Origin: WTKD01 sp965243525
GTDB taxonomy: Bacteria > Spirochaetota > Spirochaetia > WTKD01
DNA length: 64,000 nt
NCBI GenBank assembly: GCA_965243525.1
Contig: OZ251568.1
Location: 1,612,001 to 1,676,000 of the forward strand
Direction of reading: 5' to 3'
The notes below the pieces were generated by a model. It was not told where the DNA came from, made no database searches, and was given only the letters and a program-made list of their open reading frames with translations. Within the stretch, counting starts at the first letter, position 1, and each line of letters opens with the position of its first letter. This document shows, in pieces, positions 26,168 through 34,453 of this stretch. The position numbers were made by a program, and so were the translations under genes.

Positions 26168-26198
26168 GGCCCTCTTGTAATTAGCTTACAAGGGGGCC
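26168..26198 (+). terminator. Terminator hairpin of lipoprotein 2
   Basis: GGCCCTCTTGTAA (26168-26180) pairs fully or with G-U pairs with TTACAAGGGGGCC (26186-26198). The T run after it is weaker than in the copy at 23070-23107, so termination may be less efficient. Confidence 0.7.
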
Positions 26199-26423
26199 AT
26201 TCTTAAAAGATAGAAACTTGAGAACTGCTGATTCAGGGAAGAACTGCAAGGGTAATAAATTTAATTTCAAAAGAGCATGTATGTAAACAAGCAAGCTATC
26301 ATTGACCCACGTTAATAGGTCTTGTCGATAAAGTTTTTACAAAATAGAATCTCCACCTTTAAGAATTTCTATAATAAGAATTTCATATAATATGACAGTG
26401 TTTACGTAAAACTAAAATTTTTA

Positions 26424-26453
26424 TTGACAGATTTTTAGAAAATTGGGATTATT
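26424..26453 (+). promoter_or_regulatory. Candidate promoter of the histidine phosphatase gene
   Basis: Consensus TTGACA (26424-26429) and a poor -10 ATTATT (26448-26453) are 18 bases apart. Transcription would begin about at the ATG at 26461, and no ribosome site is present, so the mRNA may be leaderless. Confidence 0.4.
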
Positions 26454-26460
26454 GTGAAAT

Positions 26461-27171
26461 ATGCATTTATACATTCTTCGTCACGCAGACCCTTGTTATG
26501 ACCCTGATAGTCTAACTGAAATTGGACATCAAGAGGCTAAAGTCCTTGCAAAGAGGTTGAAAAATCTCAACGTAAACTATGTTTATTCTTCGCCGATGAC
26601 TCGGGCAAAGCAAACGGCAAACTATACTGCAGAATTGCAGGATCTTGAAATCATTGAGAAGCCTTGGTTAAAAGAGTTATCACATGTGCAAATTCAGCAG
26701 GATAACAAAAGTTATGCTATTTGGGATACCTATGGCGAAACAGTGCGAAATACGATACCACTTCCTGACCACAGTGACTGGTTCAAACGCGATCCTTTTG
26801 ATAAAACGAAGATAGAGGTCTTATGGGAAGAATTCCGTGCCCAAGCTGATATGTTTATCTCGGCACATGGCTATACACGTGTTGATGGACGATATCGCAT
26901 AGATCGTTCTAACGATGACCGTATAGCCATATTTTGTCATAATGGGACCTTACTTTTTTTGCTAGCTCATCTTTTGGAAATTCCTCCTTCGTTGGCTTGG
27001 TCTGGTTTTTTCTGTTGGCCAAGTTCCCTCACCGACATTTATTTTGATGAGCGATCACCACAATGGGCAGTTCCAAGAGCGTTGCATGTTTCTGATGTTT
27101 CACATTTGATTGCAGCGGGTATGAAACCACAGGCGCGGGGTATGGGAGATCGATGTGATGAATACTATTAA
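26461..27171 (+). CDS. Histidine phosphatase family protein
   Basis: 236-residue member of the phosphoglycerate mutase-like (histidine phosphatase) superfamily. The N-terminal catalytic motif is LRHADP with His8 as the expected phospho-acceptor; most relatives have RHGE or RHGQ. The second catalytic His is in FCHNGTL near residue 160. SSPMTRAKQTA near residue 43 is the usual third motif. No signal peptide, so cytoplasmic. The substrate is not readable: sugar phosphates, alpha-ribazole phosphate and phosphoproteins are all known in the family. It stands between the lipoprotein pair and a sugar importer and seems to be transcribed alone. Confidence 0.85.
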   Translation: MHLYILRHADPCYDPDSLTEIGHQEAKVLAKRLKNLNVNYVYSSPMTRAKQTANYTAELQDLEIIEKPWLKELSHVQIQQDNKSYAIWDTYGETVRNTIPLPDHSDWFKRDPFDKTKIEVLWEEFRAQADMFISAHGYTRVDGRYRIDRSNDDRIAIFCHNGTLLFLLAHLLEIPPSLAWSGFFCWPSSLTDIYFDERSPQWAVPRALHVSDVSHLIAAGMKPQARGMGDRCDEYY

Positions 27172-27400
27172 TTTCGAGCGGAAAGAAATTTAGATATTCT
27201 CCTAAAAAGGCAGGGCGAGTAAGATTGTATCTTGCTGGGGAGAGTATTGTTATTTCTACGTATGATATTTATCAGAAGATAAGATTCTCATTCGTATGAT
27301 CTAGTTTTTGAGGGTATTGTTTGATCTCTACAGGATACCTGCGGAAAATGAACAATGAACTGGACCCGGCACATAATTATGGACTATTCTTCAGATTAAT

Positions 27401-27429
27401 TTGATCAATAAATTGATACTAGCTATACT
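27401..27429 (+). promoter_or_regulatory. Promoter of the LsrB/RbsB-type importer operon
   Basis: TTGATC (27401-27406) and TATACT (27424-27429) are exactly 17 bases apart, giving a start about 18 bases before the binding-protein ATG. The -35 lies in a small palindrome TTGATCAA. The 281-base gap upstream (27172-27452) contains no other feature I can support. Confidence 0.65.
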
Positions 27430-27452
27430 GAAGCATACTAGGAGGTATTTCA

Positions 27453-28442
27453 ATGAAGAAAATTTTTTCTTACGTGATGCTTTTTGTCCTTGTTTCCAGT
27501 TTTTCCGTCTTTGCTGTGGGAACTGCTGAGGAAAAGGATGATACGTACGAAGTGGTGTTCATCCCCAAACTTGTAGGAATTCCATGGTTTACTGCAATGG
27601 AAAATGGGTTTAAGGATTTTGCATCTGAAGATGGCGGTCTGAAGATATCAGTAGTCGGAGCTCCTGATACCGATCCTGCTGCTCAGGCGAGAATACTTGA
27701 AGATGCGATAGCTCAGGAACCAGATGCTATTGTCGTTGTTCCCAACGATACAAAGGTGCTTGAACCAATCCTTGCACGTGGACGAGAAGCAGGCATCTTT
27801 ATGGCAACGCAAGAAGCTCCGAATGTGCAGAATGTTGATCTCGATATTGAGTTTCTCATTGCAGAGCGCTATGGCGCTGACATGATGGAACTTTTTGTTC
27901 GTGAGGCAGGCACAAAGGGTGGTTATGCTATCATGGTCGGGGGACTCACGGTAACTTCACATAATCAGCGCGCTGATATGGGTGTTGTGCACCAGGAGGC
28001 GAATTACCCAGATCTGTATCAAGTCACCAGTCGACTTGAAGGGTCAGAAAGTGTCGAAGAAGCACAGGATCGCACCCTGGAGCTCATTACGGCATATGAT
28101 GATCTTGTAGGTCTTATCTACATTGGTAGTCTTGGTGCTATTGGTGGAGCTCAAGCAATTACATCCCTGAACAGAGACGACATTGCTATCGTAGGTGGAT
28201 CTGTTCCCAGTCAGGCAAAATCCTATCTTGCAGAGGGAACCATCAACGCAAATTACATCAGTAATCCATATAGGATTGGTCGTGATTCTGCGTATATCGT
28301 GAAACATTTTCTCGATGGAGGAAGCTTTGCTAATGTTGGTGATCTTCCAGAATACGGCGTTCCACAAATTGATGGGTCTGTTATCACCTTTCATGCACCC
28401 TCTGAAGTAACAGCAGAAAATGCTGATGACTTTGGATTTTAG
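27453..28442 (+). CDS. LsrB/RbsB-type sugar ABC substrate-binding protein
   Basis: Periplasmic binding protein of 329 residues (Peripla_BP_4 fold). Its signal peptide ends FAVG, followed by an acidic stretch. The opening VVFIPKLVGIPWF closely resembles LsrB (autoinducer-2) and RhaS (rhamnose) proteins, and DAIVVVPND is typical of the ribose-binding superfamily. AGGAGG precedes ATG 27453. The ATPase gene follows after 15 bases and two permease genes complete the importer. A ketose 3-epimerase gene at the end of the operon favours a rare ketose or pentose ligand over autoinducer-2, since no lsrF or lsrG is nearby. Confidence 0.85.
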   Translation: MKKIFSYVMLFVLVSSFSVFAVGTAEEKDDTYEVVFIPKLVGIPWFTAMENGFKDFASEDGGLKISVVGAPDTDPAAQARILEDAIAQEPDAIVVVPNDTKVLEPILARGREAGIFMATQEAPNVQNVDLDIEFLIAERYGADMMELFVREAGTKGGYAIMVGGLTVTSHNQRADMGVVHQEANYPDLYQVTSRLEGSESVEEAQDRTLELITAYDDLVGLIYIGSLGAIGGAQAITSLNRDDIAIVGGSVPSQAKSYLAEGTINANYISNPYRIGRDSAYIVKHFLDGGSFANVGDLPEYGVPQIDGSVITFHAPSEVTAENADDFGF

Positions 28443-28457
28443 ATAGAGCAGCTAATC

Positions 28458-29972
28458 GTGCATACACCTAATACAGCGCAAGATTCTCATCTTCTTTGTT
28501 TTCGAACGATTACCAAGCTGTATCAAGGGGTATGCGCACTTGATGCGGTGGATTTTTCTCTAGAGAAGGGGGAAATTCACTGCCTTGTAGGGGAAAACGG
28601 TTCAGGCAAATCGACACTGATCAAAATTATTTCAGGAGTTGTCTTGCCTGAGCCGGGGGCTAAAATGCGGCTTGCGGGACAGGATATGTACACTATGGAT
28701 ACGCATGCATTACTGCAAGCCGGTGTGCGGGTTATCTATCAAGACCTGGCACTCTTTCCAAACTTAACTGTAAAAGAAAACATAGCTTTTGGAATCCACA
28801 GCGATTCACCAGGGTCCTTTGTAAATTGGGCCATGCTTGCTGACCGGGCACGTGAGGCGATGCAACTCATTGGGCTTGAACTCGACATAGAACGGAATAT
28901 TTCAAGTCTTTCGATTGCTGAACAACAACAGGTTGAAATTGCCCGGGCGCTCACCGGAAATCTGCAGCTGTTGATCTTGGATGAACCTACGGCCTCGCTT
29001 ACGCGCTCAGAGGTTGAAAAGCTTTTTTCTACGATACGAATCCTGCAAAAGAAGGGCATCACCACCCTGTTTGTAAGTCATAAATTGAATGAGATTTTTG
29101 AAATAGCAGAACGAGTAACGGTGTTGAGGGATGGAAAGAACATAGGGATTTTTTCTCCTGCTGAGCTAAGCCATGAGAAACTCATCTATTTGATGACTGG
29201 AGAGAGTTTTTCTTCACATCCACCGGACCCTCTTTCGATGAGTACAAAAGAAATGTTGCGTGTTGAGCATCTTTCACTGGAGAGAAATTACAAAGATGTC
29301 TCTTTTGTACTGAAAGAAGGTGAAATACTTGGTATAACAGGTCGCCTTGGTTCTGGACGAACGGAGCTTGCACTCAGTTTGTTTGGTATGCATCCGGCTG
29401 AGTCTGGTGCAATTTTTTTGTCTGGATCGCCTTTAAAAATCAAAAACAATGCAACTGCGATCAAGGCAGGGATCGCCTATGTCCCGGAAAATAGGTTATT
29501 GCAGGGATTGGTGATGTCTCAATCCATTTCTTCAAACATGAGTATTACGGTGTTGCCACAACTCCTGAATAAAGTTGGCCTGCTCGATGCAGACAAAACA
29601 GAGAAACTTGGCAGGACATGGGTGGAGAAATTCTCGATAAAAATATCGAATCTTATGGCGGCTGTGAAAACTCTGTCGGGTGGCAATCAGCAAAAAGTGG
29701 TGCTTTCAAAATGGTTAGCGCGGAACCCTAAGATACTTATTCTGGACGAACCCACCGTGGGAATCGATGTTTTTGCGAAGAACAGCGTGCATACCTTCAT
29801 CAAGGACCTTGCAGCCGGCGGTATGAGCATCCTACTCATTTCAGATGAAGTACAAGAAGTGCTTTCAAATTGTCATCGGGTGCTTGTTATGGATGGAGGG
29901 CGTATCGTTGATGAGGTGTTTCCTGGCCCAGAAGCTGAAACACAATTATTCGAACGGTTTAATTTGGCATAG
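28458..29972 (+). CDS. Sugar ABC transporter ATPase (RbsA/MglA type)
   Basis: 504-residue ATPase with two nucleotide-binding domains. The first has Walker A GENGSGKST, signature LSIAEQQQVEIARAL and Walker B LLILDEPTASL. The second has the usual degenerate Walker A (GRLGSGRTE), signature LSGGNQQKVVLSKWL and ILILDEPTVGID. This arrangement is diagnostic of the ribose/galactose importer family. It starts at GTG 28458 with only a weak ribosome site, close behind the binding-protein gene, and its stop touches the next gene. It energises the two permeases that follow. Confidence 0.92.
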   Translation: MHTPNTAQDSHLLCFRTITKLYQGVCALDAVDFSLEKGEIHCLVGENGSGKSTLIKIISGVVLPEPGAKMRLAGQDMYTMDTHALLQAGVRVIYQDLALFPNLTVKENIAFGIHSDSPGSFVNWAMLADRAREAMQLIGLELDIERNISSLSIAEQQQVEIARALTGNLQLLILDEPTASLTRSEVEKLFSTIRILQKKGITTLFVSHKLNEIFEIAERVTVLRDGKNIGIFSPAELSHEKLIYLMTGESFSSHPPDPLSMSTKEMLRVEHLSLERNYKDVSFVLKEGEILGITGRLGSGRTELALSLFGMHPAESGAIFLSGSPLKIKNNATAIKAGIAYVPENRLLQGLVMSQSISSNMSITVLPQLLNKVGLLDADKTEKLGRTWVEKFSIKISNLMAAVKTLSGGNQQKVVLSKWLARNPKILILDEPTVGIDVFAKNSVHTFIKDLAAGGMSILLISDEVQEVLSNCHRVLVMDGGRIVDEVFPGPEAETQLFERFNLA

Positions 29973-29977
29973 TGTAT

Positions 29978-31003
29978 ATGAAAAAACATAATTATCTTTC
30001 TAAACTATTTTCACAAAACGAAATATATCTCTTTCTGATGTTAATCATTCTCGTAAGCGTCATATCCTTGGTCAACCCTCGATTTTTCACTGGGCGCAAC
30101 CTATTACAGGTCTTACGGAGTGCTTCATTTACCGGCATTCTTTCAATAGGATTTCTTTTCGTGTTAATCGCCGGTGGGTTGGATATTTCTTTTACGGCGA
30201 CTGCCACGGTTGCACAATACCTGATGGCACTTGTTTTAATAGGAAATCCTGATATGCCCATCCTCTTTGTGATATGCATCCCACTGCTTGTGGGAACCTG
30301 TCTCGGTGCTCTGAACGCATTTTTGATTCACGTATTGAATGCGCCATCAATCATCATTGCGATCGCGAATCTCAATGTGTATTATGGGCTCTTGCAGATT
30401 ATCAGTGGGGGCACTTGGATATATGATTTTCCGCAATGGTTTCAGAAGTTTGGAAAGGGTTTTTTGTTTCGCTTTTTCGACGAGAACGGCGCTGCTTATG
30501 GGATAGCCTATATCACTATTATCTGGGTTGCGGTGGCAATCGCAGCGGTGGGAATTCTTCGCTACATGAAATTGGGAAGAAAGCTCTATGCATTGGGGGG
30601 AAATTATGAAGCGGCTCGTCGAGCAGGATTGAATATTTTTCGATTGCGTCTGTTTGCCTATTCTTTTCTTGGATTTTCTGCGGGAATAGCCGGACTTATC
30701 CAGGCGTTGAATACGCAAACCGTTGCCCCGAATGCCTTGATAGGACGTGAATTTGATGTTGTAGCAGCGGTGGTGCTCGGGGGAGCAAGTATCTTTGGAG
30801 GCACCGGCACGGTTATTGGAACCTTTCTTGGAGTGCTGCTCATCACAGTGATCACCAATGCTCTTACAATATTAAAAGTTCCCGCCTATTGGCATCAGGT
30901 TTTTATTGGGGCGCTCGTACTTAGCAGTATAGGCATAACATCGCTACGTATCATGCGAGCAAAGAAGAAAGAACGGAGTATCGCCATTCATGAAGATAAT
31001 TAA
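29978..31003 (+). CDS. Sugar ABC permease (RbsC type), subunit 1
   Basis: 341-residue permease of the BPD_transp_2 (RbsC/LsrC) family with about eight to ten hydrophobic helices. The conserved LIAGGLDISF motif lies near residue 62 and GGASIFGGTGTV near 265. ATG 29978 (MKKHNYL) is preferred; a GTG at 29972 that overlaps the previous stop would add two residues. No clear ribosome site is seen, so translation is probably coupled to the ATPase gene. It overlaps the following permease by 14 bases. The two different permeases form a heterodimer as in LsrC/LsrD. Confidence 0.88.
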   Translation: MKKHNYLSKLFSQNEIYLFLMLIILVSVISLVNPRFFTGRNLLQVLRSASFTGILSIGFLFVLIAGGLDISFTATATVAQYLMALVLIGNPDMPILFVICIPLLVGTCLGALNAFLIHVLNAPSIIIAIANLNVYYGLLQIISGGTWIYDFPQWFQKFGKGFLFRFFDENGAAYGIAYITIIWVAVAIAAVGILRYMKLGRKLYALGGNYEAARRAGLNIFRLRLFAYSFLGFSAGIAGLIQALNTQTVAPNALIGREFDVVAAVVLGGASIFGGTGTVIGTFLGVLLITVITNALTILKVPAYWHQVFIGALVLSSIGITSLRIMRAKKKERSIAIHEDN

Positions 31004-32006
31004 GCGATTTCAAACTTGGAATGACAAAAACATAGATATTGCGATCCTTCCATGGTTATTCGTCGGGGTATTGTTGCTCATGACCATTACAACGCAGGGA
31101 AAGTTTTTGCGTATACACAACGTATCCAACATTCTCTTGCAGATGCCAGAATTGGGACTTTTGTCGCTGGCCATGATGCTTGCGATGATTTCTGGAGGCA
31201 TCAACCTATCGATTATCAGTTCGGCGAATCTCACAGCGGTTGTTATGGCTGTTTTTTTGACTCTCCCCGGGATAAAGGCAGGAACGGTCCCAGCATTTGT
31301 CTTCATCGGTGTTGCGCTTCTTTTGGGAATACTCGTATCCATACTCCTTGGTGCCGTGAATGGATATCTCATTGGGTATATAGAAGTACCAGCAGTGCTA
31401 GCAACGATGGGAACGATGATTCTCTATGAGGGCATCACCCTGGTTATTACGCAGGGATCAGTTATCTCTGACCTTGCTGAACCATTTTTATTTATTGGAA
31501 CCGCTCGTTTTTTTGGCATTCCCTTTCCAATGATCATTTTTTGCGTAGTCGTATTATGTGTCTCTGTACTTTTGCAGCGACGTCCTTATGGAAGCTATCT
31601 CTATTTTATTGGATCCAATGTAATTGCGACGAGATTTTCCGGCATTAATACGCGAAGGGTTCTCCTGCAGACTTACATATTGTCCGGTCTGCTTTCTGGC
31701 GCTGCGGCTATTGTTATGGTATCACGTTTTAACTCTGCGAATGCACGCCAAGGAAGCTCGCTGCTTCTTTCAACGGTATTGATTTGTATGTTGGGGGGAG
31801 TTGATCCCTTTGGTGGATTTGGAAAGGTGAGTGGACTTATCATGGCCCTGGCCATTTTGCAGATGCTGACCAGTGGATTAAACCTCTTGGGAATACCTTC
31901 GTTTGCGACAGTGGCGATTTGGGGAGCGATGCTCATAGCGGTCATGATATATCGATATATTCAGAACAAGCGATTAGAGGGACGCTTGTTAGGAACTAAC
32001 CCATAA
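30990..32006 (+). CDS. Sugar ABC permease (RbsC type), subunit 2
   Basis: 338-residue BPD_transp_2 permease. It has the ISGGINLSI motif near residue 66 and LGGVDPFGGFGKV near residue 268, and about ten hydrophobic helices. Its start overlaps the end of the first permease by 14 bases. It is more distant from subunit 1 than a recent duplicate would be, as in LsrC/LsrD-type pairs. The epimerase gene follows after 54 bases with its own strong ribosome site. Confidence 0.88.
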   Translation: MKIIKRFQTWNDKNIDIAILPWLFVGVLLLMTITTQGKFLRIHNVSNILLQMPELGLLSLAMMLAMISGGINLSIISSANLTAVVMAVFLTLPGIKAGTVPAFVFIGVALLLGILVSILLGAVNGYLIGYIEVPAVLATMGTMILYEGITLVITQGSVISDLAEPFLFIGTARFFGIPFPMIIFCVVVLCVSVLLQRRPYGSYLYFIGSNVIATRFSGINTRRVLLQTYILSGLLSGAAAIVMVSRFNSANARQGSSLLLSTVLICMLGGVDPFGGFGKVSGLIMALAILQMLTSGLNLLGIPSFATVAIWGAMLIAVMIYRYIQNKRLEGRLLGTNP

Positions 32007-32060
32007 ACACAACAAATTGGTATACTTCTGTATGAACTAAATTTTATTGAGGAGGAAGAA

Positions 32061-32906
32061 ATGAATTTTGGAGCACATGCATTTATCTGGGAAGGAGAGT
32101 GGAATAGTGCAAATGGGTTGCGGGTTATCTCTGAGGCATCGCGGCTAGGGTTGGATTTCGTCGAGATTCCGTTGCTGCGGCCAGACGATTTTCAGAGCAA
32201 GGAGACGAAGCAACAATTAGCAGATCATGGTATCTACGCGACGTATTCGCTGGGGCTGCCGGTGAATAAAAGCCTTCCGGAAAACCCAAAGGGAGCTGAG
32301 GAGTTTCTTATGAGCGCAGTGGACTCCGTCGCTGAAGCCGGTGGAAACACTCTTACTGGAGTATTATACGGCACGCTTGGAGGATTTGAAGGACGCCCTC
32401 CAACGGATGCTGATTATGCAGTGATTGCTAAAACTCTCAACACTGTTGCAGAATATGCAGAATCGGCGGGAATCCGCCTCGGCATTGAGCCGGTTAACCG
32501 GTATGAAACATTTCTTGTGAATACTGCAGAACAGGCTGTGGATCTGCTCAATCGTGTTGATTCAAACAATATTTTCATCCATTTGGACACCTATCATCTC
32601 AACATAGAAGAGGAATCGTTTAGAAAAGCGATACAAACAGCGGGGGCTCGCATGGAATATATCCATTTGTCTGAAAGCCATCGTGGTACTCCCGGTGAGG
32701 GAACCGTGAACTGGGATGATGTCTTTGCGGGGTTACGGGATATCTCGTTTCGAGGTGCACTCACGATGGAGTCTTTCGTGAAGCTGAATCCTGATATTGC
32801 AAAGGCAACGTGCATGTGGCGTAACATCGTTGATGATTCTGAGGCACTTGTGAAAAAAGGGCTTAGTTTCTTAAAACATAAAGCCTTAGAATATGGCTTG
32901 AAATAA
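32061..32906 (+). CDS. Ketose 3-epimerase (tagatose/psicose epimerase type)
   Basis: TIM-barrel sugar isomerase/epimerase of 281 residues. The metal-binding residues expected for D-tagatose/D-psicose 3-epimerases are all visible: Glu in GIEPVNRYE, Asp and His in HLDTYHLN, His in YIHLSESHRG, and Glu in LTMESF. Such enzymes invert carbon 3 of free ketoses in the cytoplasm using manganese or cobalt. GGAGG lies seven bases before the ATG. As last gene of the importer operon it probably converts an imported rare ketose into a form a kinase can use; a convergent FGGY kinase gene lies 22 bases away. Confidence 0.85.
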   Translation: MNFGAHAFIWEGEWNSANGLRVISEASRLGLDFVEIPLLRPDDFQSKETKQQLADHGIYATYSLGLPVNKSLPENPKGAEEFLMSAVDSVAEAGGNTLTGVLYGTLGGFEGRPPTDADYAVIAKTLNTVAEYAESAGIRLGIEPVNRYETFLVNTAEQAVDLLNRVDSNNIFIHLDTYHLNIEEESFRKAIQTAGARMEYIHLSESHRGTPGEGTVNWDDVFAGLRDISFRGALTMESFVKLNPDIAKATCMWRNIVDDSEALVKKGLSFLKHKALEYGLK

Positions 32907-32928
32907 TTTCTTGATCAACGAGAAAAAA

Positions 32929-34314
32929 CTATGCCTCTTTGTATTGTATAAGTTGCTGTTGTAGGTGAGGCAAAATCGGAATATTTTTTTCTAAACCAGC
33001 AAGTGCGAGTATTGCTGCACCGCGGGCGGCTGATTCTGTTTCAAGGGGCATGCGGAGTGGGCGTTGTATGCGTTCAGCGAGCGTTGTTCTGAGTGATGCA
33101 TTCTTTGTGAAGGCGTTCCCCGAAATAGCAGCATAGCTTTGTGGTGCATCAAGCATGTGGATGTGATCACCGATCATAGCAAGTAATTCTTCAATGACAC
33201 CAGAAGACATTCCCCAGAAAATATCAGAAAGGGTGAAATTGTTGAGTGTTATATTTGATATAGACCCTGTCTGGTGTGGATTTTTTCTTGTGCCGTTGAA
33301 AAGAGTGGATATCACCAGAGGAATATCCGAAGAAGGTCGTTTGAGCTCGTTGAGGATGCCATATGCATCCTTGGAGGGACAAGCGGCCTTTTCAAGGGTC
33401 TCAGAAATAAGATGCGTGAGAAGCTCAAAGGATTTGCCGCCACTGAGACTAGCTCCGACAAGAAGCATACGATTATTTGGAAAGGGACGTATCTCTAGGG
33501 GTGAATCTTTGAAACTATCTGATGATGCTGTGGATGGGGCGAGGAAGGATACCTGTCCGCTGGTTCCAATATTGACAGATATTGCATGATTAGGATCGCG
33601 CACACTGGCGATGAAACTCATTTGATTGTCGCCCTCAGGGAGAAAGACAGGAATTCCCGTTGAGGTTTTTCCTATGCAATGCCCACAAGATGTGATGATC
33701 GGTAACGCTATCTTGGATTTTTTCGCAATCTCCCAAGGAGCCAAAAAAATACAGCGATCACTATCAAAGAAACCAAAACTATGAGCGAGGCTTGCACTGA
33801 TGGAGTGAGATTTCTGTTCGATGATATGTCCAGCGATGTAATCAGGAAGGCTAGTCAGAAATCTTGCCTTCTGAGGAATTGCGGCCTGCCGCTGCAAGAC
33901 ATAGAAGCTTCCGAATGCATACCCAGCGGGAACGGTGGCCTTGAATTCATCGTGCATGAGGGCTCCATAGGTCTTTGCACTATGTTCATCATGCCAGGAC
34001 AACCGATTATCCATCCAAGTGTATACGGGAGAAACAGGATCGCCTGCATCATCCAAAAGAAGCATGCTGTGCATCTGTCCGGTAATCCCGATAGCGATTG
34101 GATCTGTACAGATTTTGCATGCATTTGCCAATTCTTGTTCTAGACAGCGGATTAATTTTTTGGGATCTTGTAGAAAGGCTCCTGCTTGATCGGGGGGTAG
34201 ATCTGCTTGATGTCTGCGGGATGAAACAAAGATATTTTTTCCGCTATCTCCATCAACTGCCACAACTGAGATTGATGTGGTGCCGACATCTATTCCTATT
34301 ACTACCCTTTGCAT
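32929..34314 (-). CDS. FGGY carbohydrate kinase, sedoheptulokinase-like
   Basis: 461-residue FGGY-family kinase. The first ATP-binding motif GIDVGTTSISVVA is at the N-terminus; TGQMHSMLLLDD (about residue 81) and the YTWMDNR region follow. GDNQ, GTSGQVSF and SLSGGKSFE lie mid-protein. The PAGYAFGS and GTSGQ stretches remind me of sedoheptulokinase rather than xylulokinase or glycerol kinase, but this is from memory. On the opposite strand to the ketose epimerase and convergent with it, so it has a separate promoter; TTGACA at 34366-34361 with AATAAA 17 bases on is one candidate. Its substrate is probably a ketose delivered by the neighbouring importer. Confidence 0.8.
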   Translation of the reverse strand: MQRVVIGIDVGTTSISVVAVDGDSGKNIFVSSRRHQADLPPDQAGAFLQDPKKLIRCLEQELANACKICTDPIAIGITGQMHSMLLLDDAGDPVSPVYTWMDNRLSWHDEHSAKTYGALMHDEFKATVPAGYAFGSFYVLQRQAAIPQKARFLTSLPDYIAGHIIEQKSHSISASLAHSFGFFDSDRCIFLAPWEIAKKSKIALPIITSCGHCIGKTSTGIPVFLPEGDNQMSFIASVRDPNHAISVNIGTSGQVSFLAPSTASSDSFKDSPLEIRPFPNNRMLLVGASLSGGKSFELLTHLISETLEKAACPSKDAYGILNELKRPSSDIPLVISTLFNGTRKNPHQTGSISNITLNNFTLSDIFWGMSSGVIEELLAMIGDHIHMLDAPQSYAAISGNAFTKNASLRTTLAERIQRPLRMPLETESAARGAAILALAGLEKNIPILPHLQQQLIQYKEA

Positions 34315-34453
34315 AACACTATATTCTATATCAATTCTTTATTGCATCAGAGCATCGAATTGTCAAGAGTGAACGTACTGAAATGCTTTAACCGCGAACC
34401 TAACTCTCCGAAAAAGCTGTTTACGTGAATAGGTGAGGCAACCATGGTTTGTT

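Larger units (their letters stand above)
26123..26460 (+). other. Intergenic region after lipoprotein 2
   Basis: 338 bases without a gene. It holds the duplicated terminator at 26168-26198, an AT-rich stretch with a 10-base palindrome TTTACGTAAA (26401-26410), and a candidate promoter at 26424-26453. Nothing else was recognised. Confidence 0.6.

Noticed and set aside
26401..26410. TTTACGTAAA palindrome as an operator
   Set aside because: Only ten bases, flanks do not extend the symmetry, and AT-rich intergenic DNA makes such palindromes common.
27212..27245. Weak stem around AGTAAGAT/ATCTTGCT after the phosphatase gene as terminator
   Set aside because: Short stem with a mismatch and followed by a G run rather than T residues.
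27453..32906. Autoinducer-2 (Lsr) uptake system
   Set aside because: The binding protein is LsrB-like, but no lsrF, lsrG or lsrR gene is near and the operon ends with a ketose epimerase.
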